Shown here piece after piece: positions 1 through 5,658 of a stretch of 11,677 nucleotides of DNA. The first letter of the stretch is position 1; each line of letters begins with the position of its first letter. A program made the translations under genes and the position numbers. Origin of the DNA: Halovenus sp. (GTDB lineage Archaea; Halobacteriota; Halobacteria; Halobacteriales; Haloarculaceae); assembly GCA_028274925.1 (NCBI GenBank), contig JAQCNR010000477.1, forward strand, positions 1-11,677. Reading direction: 5' to 3'. The notes under the pieces were generated by a model. It was not told the origin of the DNA, made no database searches, and worked only from the letters and a program-made list of their open reading frames with translations.

Positions 1-1308
1 GAGGTCCATCTTGCCAGTCTCTGCGTTGAACCACGCGTCGTCGACGGCTATCTTGAGGTCGACTGTCTCGAGTCGCTCGACCGTCTGGCCGTATTTCGCG
101 AGCGTCGTGAAGTCATCAACCCGTGCAGCCAGCCGCTTGTTTGCGCCGATGGCCTTATCGACAGACTCGTTCTCGACGGTTCCCTGTTCTGTCCGGTCCT
201 TGGCGATGCCAAGTCGCCACTCGATGATCTGGAGCATGTTCCTGAGTTCGTGCGCCAGCGCGCTTGCGAACCCTTCGAGTTGCTCGTTGTGCCGTTTGAG
301 TTCTCGACGACGCTGCTCTGCCGTCGTGACATCCGAGAATACGATAACCTGGCCCTGCGAGTCGCCGACTCTAACCGAACTCGCCGAGACCAACAGGTAC
401 CGGCTCTCGCCGTCGACATCGTACTCCATCGTCTCGGTCTCCTGGTCACTTATCGCTGCGACCTGGGGTAACACTCTGTCGAGTGGCTGCCCGAGAGCGT
501 CGGTCAGGTCGGGGAAAAACTCCACTGCTGCCGGGGTCCTATCCCTGATTCGGTCGCGCTCGTCGAGAAATATCACGGCGCTGTCGTCGTCGCCGGTCGA
601 TTGGACCGCGAGAAAGCGCCGCTCGTAGACGAACAGTGCGCCCAGCACGAACAGCGCAACCCCCAGCGGCGCGTAAATCACCTTGATCAGCGACTCGGTG
701 AGGAAGGCGACGACATCGAGAATCACTGGCAGCGCGAGCAACCCGGTCAACACACCCAGCGGTCGCGTGTCGTAGCCCGAGTTGTGGTACAACTCGAACA
801 GCATGAACATCCCTATTCCGGCCAGTACGTAGGATAACCCGGTGACAGTCCAGTGAAAGACGCCGTGCTCGATTGCCAGATAGTCGAACGGCGCCGTCTG
901 GACTGCTGTCGTGAAGTAGAGCCCGTGAATCGGGTTCGTCAGTTTGACCGCAACGACTCCTGCAAAGATACTGGCTCCGAGGGTCCGAAATGTCGGGTCC
1001 TCGTGGTAGTTTCGACCGGTGTACGCCGAGCAGAAGTACAGCCACGCCCAGACCGTTGCGAAGCCAAACACGAGTCCGATGGTGTAGGCCGGTCGTCGAA
1101 AGGGGTCGGGGACAGTGAAATAGACGACTTTCATGAACGCCCAGACGCTGGTCGTTCCAAGCAAGCCGACCAGTCCACGGCGGACCGCGTCAGCCTCTAC
1201 CTCCCGTGCTCGAGCGACTGCGAGCAGACATGTGAGGCCGGTGAGTGCAAAGGCTCCGGTGTACCCGACGGCTGCCGGATTCACCTGTAGAAAGAGGTGG
1301 CTGGTCAC
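1..1308 (-). CDS. Membrane sensor histidine kinase, 7TM + PAS + HisKA (3' end outside window)
   Basis: Sensor kinase that would autophosphorylate on His and pass phosphate to a response regulator. The visible 436 residues show seven hydrophobic helices (about residues 10-32, 45-66, 74-96, 107-130, 151-173, 184-204, 208-228), matching the haloarchaeal histidine-kinase N-terminal 7TM family. A PAS-like region follows (about 240-330, starting near SAVIFLDERDRI and ending VIVFSDVT), then a HisKA dimerisation helix with the H-box AHELRN, phospho-acceptor His353. The ATP-binding domain lies beyond position 1, so activity cannot be judged. The start is a GTG at 1308, 9 nt after an in-frame TAG; another GTG at 1284 would lose eight residues before the first helix. 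No clear TATA box lies in the 78 nt before it. The signal is unknown; the 7TM segment has almost no extracytoplasmic domain, so a membrane or small hydrophobic cue is possible (inference). Confidence 0.88.
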   Translation of the reverse strand, partial: MTSHLFLQVNPAAVGYTGAFALTGLTCLLAVARAREVEADAVRRGLVGLLGTTSVWAFMKVVYFTVPDPFRRPAYTIGLVFGFATVWAWLYFCSAYTGRNYHEDPTFRTLGASIFAGVVAVKLTNPIHGLYFTTAVQTAPFDYLAIEHGVFHWTVTGLSYVLAGIGMFMLFELYHNSGYDTRPLGVLTGLLALPVILDVVAFLTESLIKVIYAPLGVALFVLGALFVYERRFLAVQSTGDDDSAVIFLDERDRIRDRTPAAVEFFPDLTDALGQPLDRVLPQVAAISDQETETMEYDVDGESRYLLVSASSVRVGDSQGQVIVFSDVTTAEQRRRELKRHNEQLEGFASALAHELRNMLQIIEWRLGIAKDRTEQGTVENESVDKAIGANKRLAARVDDFTTLAKYGQTVERLETVDLKIAVDDAWFNAETGKMDL

Positions 1309-1386
1309 GTTGGTCTACATAGATACACCGGGTGGCCGAACTTGAACCTTTTTCTGTATCTGAGTTCTGTCCGGTGGTTTGACCGG

Positions 1387-1797
1387 TTAGTTTACTGGAA
1401 TATCGGTGCCCTCACCGTCACCGTCCAGTTTGGGGAGTCGGACAGTCAGGACGCCCCGGTCGTAACTCGCCTCGGTGGCCGAATCTTCGACGGCAGCCGG
1501 GAGTGTCACCGAGCGACTGGCTGCCTGCTTCGTTCGCTCTCGCATGATGAACCTACCGTCGCCGGTGGTATCGACGGCTTCTGTCTCGATTCGGAGTGTT
1601 CGGCTGTCGTCGAGCTGGACATCGATACTCGATGGGTCTCGACCGGGGAGGTCAGTTTTGACGAGAATGGCGTCGTCGGCGTCGATGACATCCACCGGCA
1701 GTTCGCCACCGAGTGACTCCCCAAGCTGGTCACCAAGCTGTGTAAACTGTTCTACGAGGTCCTCAATCTCCGCAAACGGGTCTGTCTGATCTGTCAT
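1387..1797 (-). CDS. Small heat-shock protein, Hsp20/alpha-crystallin family
   Basis: ATP-independent holdase chaperone that binds unfolding proteins in the cytoplasm, usually as a large oligomer. The 136-residue protein has a short N-terminal arm (1-33), then an alpha-crystallin domain (about 34-127). The signature ASYDRGVLTVRLPK near residue 110 is the family's A-x-x-x-GVL motif, and the C-terminal TDIPVN contains the I-x-V anchor that docks into neighbouring subunits. The size is normal for haloarchaeal Hsp20. The start ATG at 1797 lies 24-29 nt from a TATA-like box, so the transcript is probably leaderless. It lies 78 nt upstream of the histidine-kinase gene on the same strand and 52 nt downstream of the KH gene; there is no sign these genes share a function. 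Family assignment is firm; client proteins and heat control are unknown. Confidence 0.93.
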   Translation of the reverse strand: MTDQTDPFAEIEDLVEQFTQLGDQLGESLGGELPVDVIDADDAILVKTDLPGRDPSSIDVQLDDSRTLRIETEAVDTTGDGRFIMRERTKQAASRSVTLPAAVEDSATEASYDRGVLTVRLPKLDGDGEGTDIPVN

Positions 1798-1820
1798 ACC
1801 GCGAGATAGACCGCCGTACA

Positions 1821-1826
1821 GTATAA
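1821..1826 (-). promoter_or_regulatory. TATA box of the hsp20 gene
   Basis: The minus strand reads TTATAC, 24-29 nt upstream of the hsp20 ATG. At the usual archaeal spacing, transcription would start at or within a few bases of the ATG, giving a leaderless mRNA. No Shine-Dalgarno sequence is present between them, which agrees. Confidence 0.55.
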
Positions 1827-1849
1827 GCGTACGTGATTTCTCTGCCGTC

Positions 1850-2398
1850 TTATCCCTGATAGGGGTGGTACTCCATCCCCTTGTGTTTGAGTTCGTTGCG
1901 CTTGTCCTCGAGGAAGGAGTAGACCGTGCCGTGGGGTGCGCCTTCGAGCAGCATCTCCGCGGCCTCTCGGACGGCTTCGACCTGCTGTGGGCCGCCGATG
2001 ACGCCGAGTGTGGAGCCGTAAATCGCGACTGACGTGCCTGTGAGTTCTTCCATGAGTTCGCGCGTCCGGCCGCCCTCGCCGATCAGCCGCCCCTTCTGGC
2101 GGCGCAGGTCGTTTTTGTTCCGCGAGGCGGCCTCGATGTCGATCAACTCGAACATCATCATGTCGTCGTCGAGCAGCGCTAGCGCGTCCTCTGGCGAGAA
2201 CCCGCGACCGATTGCCTTCACGATATCTGGTCCTTTCAGCCCCAGCACCGGGTCGCCCACCTTCTCGATGCTGACGTTGCCCGATTCAGAGTCGATATCC
2301 AGCCGCACCTCTGCCTGCGCTTCGATCTCTCGCATCGTCTCGCCACCGCGACCGATCAACACGCCGATCCGGTCGTCGGGAACCTTCACATGCTGCAT
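1850..2398 (-). CDS. KH-domain rRNA-processing protein, archaeal Dim2/Pno1-like
   Basis: RNA-binding protein related to eukaryotic Dim2/Pno1, which acts at the 3' end of small-subunit rRNA during ribosome maturation; the archaeal homologue is reported to work with translation factor aIF2-alpha (family knowledge). The 182 residues hold two KH domains, each with its RNA-gripping G-x-x-G loop: IGRGGETM (GRGG at 16-19) and IGEGGRTREL (GEGG at 107-110). The family's conserved AIGRGFSPEDAL lies between them at 62-73. I chose the ATG at 2398 because KH domain 1 starts immediately after it (MQHVKVPDDRIGVLIG). The open frame runs on upstream to 2995, but that part is antisense to the flippase and does not look like protein. 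The promoter region is shared divergently with the flippase. The RIO kinase and aIF1A genes often found near it in archaea are not seen here. Confidence 0.9.
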   Translation of the reverse strand: MQHVKVPDDRIGVLIGRGGETMREIEAQAEVRLDIDSESGNVSIEKVGDPVLGLKGPDIVKAIGRGFSPEDALALLDDDMMMFELIDIEAASRNKNDLRRQKGRLIGEGGRTRELMEELTGTSVAIYGSTLGVIGGPQQVEAVREAAEMLLEGAPHGTVYSFLEDKRNELKHKGMEYHPYQG

Positions 2399-2425
2399 AA
2401 TATAATGATAATTAGTCGATTGGTC

Positions 2426-2431
2426 CGTTAA
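2426..2431 (-). promoter_or_regulatory. Probable TATA box of the KH-protein gene
   Basis: The minus strand reads TTTAAC, 28-33 nt before the ATG at 2398. That fits a leaderless or very short-leader transcript. The stretch between box and gene is AT-rich (TTATCATTATATT), so an alternative box closer to the gene cannot be excluded. Confidence 0.4.
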
Positions 2432-2476
2432 AGCCCTTCGGGTGACGTACCCACCGCAGGCCGCGGCCAAGACCGA

Positions 2477-2482
2477 TATTAT
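2477..2482 (+). promoter_or_regulatory. Probable TATA box of the flippase gene
   Basis: TATTAT lies 31-36 nt before the ATG at 2513 and 25-30 nt before a GTG at 2507. The predicted transcript start is therefore around 2507, leaving at most a few bases of leader. This box and the KH-gene box on the other strand sit within a 114-nt divergent intergenic region. Confidence 0.4.
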
Positions 2483-2512
2483 CTTTCGGCGTCGGCCCTT
2501 GCGTTTGTGCAG

Positions 2513-3982
2513 ATGGTTCGACAGCGCGATGGTGACGAACTCAACCTGCTCGACTCCTCGATTCGCACCACCGGCGGAGCGCTGTTTTCGACAGCGCTGT
2601 ACGTCGTCAGCGGTATCGTCTACGCCGCCGTCACCTCGCCGAGTGCTACCGGGACGTATTTTTTCGTCACCATCTCGGTGGCACTGTTTCTCCGGCCGAT
2701 TCGAGGTGTCACGCAGGCGCTCCGGAAGATTGGCACCGAACGCGGTGAGAACGTTGGCGTCTATCTTTCGATTACGCTGCTGTTTGCTGCCGTCTTCGTC
2801 CCTGCCATCGGACTGGTCGCGTTCGTGCTCTCTGACAGCCTCGCGACGGTGACAGCTTTTGAACAGGCCACGCTCGGTCCCACGGGAGTGTACGCACTGT
2901 CGGCCGTGTTGATGACCGTCGTCACGGCACTGACCAGTGCGATTGGCTATCCGAGCGCCGAAACGTGGCTCACTGGCACCCAAAGCGCCGTCCACCTGGG
3001 GCTGATATTAGGGCTCGACGCTGCAATCTCGACTGCGGGCGACCTCATGCTCGTTGTCGCGGGCGTTCGGTTCGTGCTGTTCGTGCCAGTCCTGTTCTAT
3101 CTGGGGGTTGTGCCGGCGATGCCAGACCGTCGCGCTATCGGCCGCGTCTGGGAGTTCGCCCGGTGGAGCGTCCCCGACCAGATTCTCGACCGGTTCTCGT
3201 ACAACATGCCAGTTTACGTCCTGGGGGTGGTCGCAACACCGACAGCCGTCGGCATCTACGAGGCAGCCGACCGGTTTGCGGACTTCGGCGCGACAATCTC
3301 TTGGCGGCTATCGACTCCGTTGTTGACGAAAGTGAGCGGGGATTCGGCGGTCGGCGAGACCGAACTGACGTATCTCTCGGCGGCGGTTACCGCCGGCACC
3401 GGCGTCACCTTCGTCGTCCTCGCGTATCTGCTGGCAGCCCACGATGTTGTCGCGGCGATTGCCTTCCCTGCCACTCAACAACTGTTCTCGGTGACTGTCC
3501 TGCTCGTCGGCGGCGTGAACATCTTGCGTGGCTTCTGGACGCTCGCCTCTCACGCGATGGAAGGCCTAGGTAAACCGAGTGTCAGCGCTCGAACGAAGCT
3601 GTACGGCCTTCTGCTCAGCGTCCCAGTGACAGTTCTGTTGGGTCGTGAGTTCGGCGCCGTCGCCGGTGGCATCGGGTACGGGCTCATGAACGTCGCAATC
3701 TTCGCGTACGTGGTTTACTACGCGACTGATGTCCTCGGCACCGTCCCACTCGATACGAACCTCGCAGCAAAACTGACGGCGAGTCTGATACTCTCGTTCG
3801 TGGTGACGGCCGGCGCTGTCGCGCTCCTGAACCGTCTCGGACTACCGCCGGTCGGCGTCGCAGGACTGGCCGCTGCCGTCTGTCTCACAGGCTTTACGGC
3901 ACTACTGATGGTCCTGTCTGCGCGCACCCGTCTCGCCGCTGGTCGCGCGGTTGAACTCTATCTCGGTGTTGGCACAACGTAG
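2513..3982 (+). CDS. Oligosaccharide/polysaccharide flippase (Wzx/RfbX-like, MOP superfamily)
   Basis: Integral membrane protein predicted to flip lipid-linked glycans across the cytoplasmic membrane, for S-layer glycosylation or surface polysaccharide. The 489 residues form roughly 12-14 hydrophobic helices. The N-terminus LDSSIRTTGGALFSTALYVV and the later DQILDRFSYNMPVYVLG segment, with VGIYEAADRFADFG, match the repeat-half layout of COG2244 transporters. MOP flippases normally have 12-14 helices and 450-500 residues, so this looks full length. The start could be the GTG at 2507, two codons earlier; the TATA spacing fits either, and I chose ATG. No glycosyltransferase or other glycan gene is visible nearby, so the substrate is unknown. 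It is divergent from the KH gene, and its stop is followed by the repeat-filled region downstream of aspS. Family call is good, substrate is not known. Confidence 0.85.
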   Translation: MVRQRDGDELNLLDSSIRTTGGALFSTALYVVSGIVYAAVTSPSATGTYFFVTISVALFLRPIRGVTQALRKIGTERGENVGVYLSITLLFAAVFVPAIGLVAFVLSDSLATVTAFEQATLGPTGVYALSAVLMTVVTALTSAIGYPSAETWLTGTQSAVHLGLILGLDAAISTAGDLMLVVAGVRFVLFVPVLFYLGVVPAMPDRRAIGRVWEFARWSVPDQILDRFSYNMPVYVLGVVATPTAVGIYEAADRFADFGATISWRLSTPLLTKVSGDSAVGETELTYLSAAVTAGTGVTFVVLAYLLAAHDVVAAIAFPATQQLFSVTVLLVGGVNILRGFWTLASHAMEGLGKPSVSARTKLYGLLLSVPVTVLLGREFGAVAGGIGYGLMNVAIFAYVVYYATDVLGTVPLDTNLAAKLTASLILSFVVTAGAVALLNRLGLPPVGVAGLAAAVCLTGFTALLMVLSARTRLAAGRAVELYLGVGTT

Positions 3983-4012
3983 CGGTCAGAGCCATTCTGT
4001 TGCCTGCTCGTC

Positions 4013-4036
4013 CTACGGACTCAGACGCTGCCGGTC
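4013..4036 (-). repeat. aspS-tail relic, copy 4 (farthest from aspS)
   Basis: Read on the minus strand in the aspS frame, this spells DRQRLSP followed by TAG, identical in protein to the AspRS C-terminus. Serine is AGT here but TCG in the gene. The two codons just before read S-P instead of P-R. It shares 17 of 18 bases with copy 3 (4013-4030 versus 4145-4162). It is preceded on the minus strand by the inverted repeat at 4040-4061. Confidence 0.65.
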
Positions 4037-4039
4037 TGG

Positions 4040-4061
4040 CGAGACTCGCAGGCTCGTCTCG
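4040..4061. repeat. Hairpin preceding relic copy 4
   Basis: CGAGAC at 4040-4045 and GTCTCG at 4056-4061 form a perfect 6-bp inverted repeat around a 10-nt spacer. On its outer side the minus strand reads GAGAGCCAG (4062-4070), resembling the GGGAGCCAG that flanks the hairpin of copy 3. Confidence 0.5.
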
Positions 4062-4144
4062 CTGGCTCTCAGGTCTTCGCTGCTCGCGTGTCACTTCGTT
4101 CCCGCTCGCCTGTCGAGGGCCGCTCACTCCGTTTGCGCCCCTCG

Positions 4145-4171
4145 CTACGGGCTCAGACGCTGACGATCCCG
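4145..4171 (-). repeat. aspS-tail relic, copy 3
   Basis: On the minus strand this reads RDRQRLSP followed by TAG, again the AspRS ending, with Ser as AGC. All differences from aspS within these codons are synonymous. The preceding codon (AGA) no longer matches the gene's proline, so homology stops where the inverted repeat at 4171-4202 begins. Confidence 0.7.
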
Positions 4172-4202
4172 TCTGATTCGCTCGGAGACTCGCTCATCAG
4201 AC
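4171..4202. repeat. Hairpin preceding relic copy 3
   Basis: GTCTGAT (4171-4177) and ATCAGAC (4196-4202) are perfect 7-bp inverted arms separated by 18 nt. On the minus strand GGGAGCCAG stands just outside it (partly overlapping the arm), paralleling the other two relic units. Confidence 0.6.
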
Positions 4203-4221
4203 TGGCTCCCAGAATTCTCGC

Positions 4222-4251
4222 CTATGGCGACAATCGCTGGCGATCCCGCGG
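4222..4251 (-). repeat. aspS-tail relic, copy 2 (closest to aspS)
   Basis: On the minus strand this reads PRDRQRLSP followed by TAG. Positions 4218-4253 match 4301-4336, which cover the real aspS end, at 29 of 36 bases without gaps. Every difference within the codons is synonymous. A GTGCTC just upstream in the same frame could correspond to the Val-Leu that precedes Phe-Pro in AspRS, with the Phe codon lost; beyond that the hairpin starts and similarity ends. Confidence 0.8.
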
Positions 4252-4284
4252 GAGCACTGTCAGAGCAAGCTCTGACAAGCTCCC
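4250..4284. repeat. Long hairpin preceding relic copy 2
   Basis: GGGAGC (4250-4255) pairs with GCTCCC (4279-4284), and TGTCAGAGC (4258-4266) pairs with GCTCTGACA (4269-4277) around an AA loop. This makes a 15-bp stem interrupted by a small asymmetric bulge. The overlap of its arm with the relic suggests the hairpin inserted into, or recombined with, an aspS tail. Confidence 0.8.
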
Positions 4285-4304
4285 ACTCGACAGGGACGTG
4301 TCGC

Positions 4305-5609
4305 CTACGGCGACAGCCGTTGCCGGTCTCGCGGGAAGAGAACGGCCTCCCGAATGTTGTCCAGTCCGAGCATCGTCATCACGAGTCGTTCACCACCGAG
4401 GCCCCAGCCAGCGTGTGGCGGCATGCCGTACCGGAACATCTTCGTGTAGTACTCGAACGCTTCTGGGTCGAGGCCCTGCTGCTCGAACCCTTCGATGAGG
4501 TGGTCGTGGCGGTGCTCACGCTGGCCGCCAGAGACCAGTTCCAGCCGCGGGTGCATCAGGTCGAAGCCGGTCGACAGTTCCTCGTCGTCGTCGTTGTCCT
4601 TGATGTAGAACGGCTTGATTTCGCTCGGCCACTCGGTGATGAAGTAGTGTTGGCCAACATCGTCACCGAGCGCGCGCTCGCCCTCGGTCGGCAAGTCGTC
4701 GCCCCAGACCAACTGCTCGTCGAGTTCGCCCGTTGCATTAATTCGCTCGATTGCTTCCTGATAGGTGAGTCGTGGGAAGTCTCGCTCGGGAACGGTGAAC
4801 TCGTCTTCCATGCCGAGCGCTTCGAGCGCGTCCTGTGCGTTCTCGGCGACGCCTTCGTAGGCAGAAACAACGATTTCCTCGCAGGCGTCCATCGCGCCGG
4901 ACTCGTCGATGAAGGCAGATTCGAAGTCGATGGAGGTCGCTTCGTTGAGGTGCCGTGGTGTGTTGTGCTCCTCGGCGCGGAAGATCGGACCAATCTCGAA
5001 GACACGTTCGAGGCCAGAGCCGACCATCAACTGTTTGAATAGCTGTGGGCTCTGGTTCATGAACGCCTCTTCGCCGAAGTACGTGATTGGGAACAGCTCT
5101 GTTCCGCCCTCAGTCCCGGTGGCGACAATTTTCGGTGTGTTGATCTCTGTACAGTCGAGGTTGCGGAAGGCCTCACGGACCGAGCGCAGCATCTCCGCGC
5201 GAATCTCGAAGATTGCTTTGACCTCGTCTTTGCGAAGGTCGAGCGTCCGGTTGTCGAGGCGGGTCGGCAGTTCGGCGTCGACCTTTCCGGAGGGGTCCAG
5301 TGGGAGTTCGGGGTCGGCCGCAGAGAGCACCTCCATCTCCTCGGGGACGATTTCGACGCCGGTCGGGGCGCGCTCTTCCTCTTCGACAGCGCCAGTGACC
5401 GTGACGACGCTCTCCCGTTGAACGTTCAGTCCCGTCTCGACGAGGTCCTCGTCCATCTCGTCTTTCTCGAATTTGACCTGAATCTTGCCGGAGTTATCCC
5501 GGACGATGACGAAGGCAATACCGCCAAGGTCTCTGATCTCGTGTACCCACCCGGCGACGGTGACCGTCTCGCCCGGTGTCGCGTCTGCTGTTCGCGTACG
5601 TGATTCCAT
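4305..5609 (-). CDS. aspS: Aspartyl-tRNA synthetase, probably non-discriminating (Asp-tRNA Asp/Asn)
   Basis: Class II synthetase that charges tRNA with aspartate. The 434 residues are the normal archaeal length: an OB-fold anticodon-binding domain (about 12-100), then the catalytic core with motif 2 (FEIGPIFRAEEHNTPRHLNE, Arg211) and motif 3 (GLGGERLVMTMLG, Arg408). In discriminating archaeal AspRS (Thermococcus), Trp26 and Lys85 reject tRNA-Asn. The matching positions here are His23 (AGWVHEIRDLGG) and Pro82 (ERAPTGVEI), the pair known from non-discriminating enzymes. It therefore probably also makes Asp-tRNA(Asn) for GatCAB amidation. The ATG at 5609 is preceded by a TATA-like box, and the gene follows topA by 49 nt on the same strand, so it could be read from its own promoter and from topA read-through. 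The final codons are duplicated three times downstream. The function call is secure; tRNA specificity is an inference from two residues. Confidence 0.97.
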   Translation of the reverse strand: MESRTRTADATPGETVTVAGWVHEIRDLGGIAFVIVRDNSGKIQVKFEKDEMDEDLVETGLNVQRESVVTVTGAVEEEERAPTGVEIVPEEMEVLSAADPELPLDPSGKVDAELPTRLDNRTLDLRKDEVKAIFEIRAEMLRSVREAFRNLDCTEINTPKIVATGTEGGTELFPITYFGEEAFMNQSPQLFKQLMVGSGLERVFEIGPIFRAEEHNTPRHLNEATSIDFESAFIDESGAMDACEEIVVSAYEGVAENAQDALEALGMEDEFTVPERDFPRLTYQEAIERINATGELDEQLVWGDDLPTEGERALGDDVGQHYFITEWPSEIKPFYIKDNDDDEELSTGFDLMHPRLELVSGGQREHRHDHLIEGFEQQGLDPEAFEYYTKMFRYGMPPHAGWGLGGERLVMTMLGLDNIREAVLFPRDRQRLSP

Positions 5610-5630
5610 ACCTGTATATTCTGGTCGCGT

Positions 5631-5638
5631 AACTTAAG
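5631..5638 (-). promoter_or_regulatory. TATA-like box of aspS
   Basis: The minus strand reads ACTTAAGT, 22-29 nt upstream of the aspS ATG, in the short gap after topA. The spacing predicts a leaderless aspS mRNA. No Shine-Dalgarno motif precedes the ATG. Confidence 0.5.
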
Positions 5639-5658
5639 TCGGTCTCTTTGTTCCGGCG

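Larger units (their letters stand above)
3983..4304. other. 322-nt convergent intergenic region with hairpins and three aspS-tail relics
   Basis: This gap lies between the stop of the flippase and the stop of aspS, so both genes run into it. Open frames exist on both strands, but their translations are Arg/Ser-rich (for example RSLRLRPSLRAQTL) and not convincing as proteins. The stretch holds three degenerate copies of the last codons of aspS on the minus strand, each preceded by a hairpin of different sequence, plus GC-skewed filler rich in CTCG. I see no T-run that would mark a standard archaeal terminator, no tRNA, and no transposase remnant. The copies are listed separately. Confidence 0.8.

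Noticed and set aside
1827..1838. GCGTACGTGATT upstream of hsp20, repeated at 5594-5605 at the aspS start, as a shared operator
   Set aside because: A 12-base match between two sites is expected by chance in a window this size, and the second lies inside the aspS coding sequence.
2399..2995. Upstream extension of the KH protein frame to 2995 (199 extra codons)
   Set aside because: The extension lies antisense over the flippase, is rich in Arg/Asp/Gly shadow sequence, and the KH fold starts at the ATG at 2398.
4250..4284. Hairpin as a bacterial-type transcription terminator for aspS
   Set aside because: No T-run follows on the aspS strand, and archaeal termination depends mainly on T-runs; the hairpin fits the repeated-unit pattern better.
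4088..4498. Possible small protein genes in the gap after aspS (for example the plus frame 4088-4498)
   Set aside because: The translations are Arg/Ser-rich and run into antisense aspS; the DNA is explained better by repeats and aspS-tail relics.
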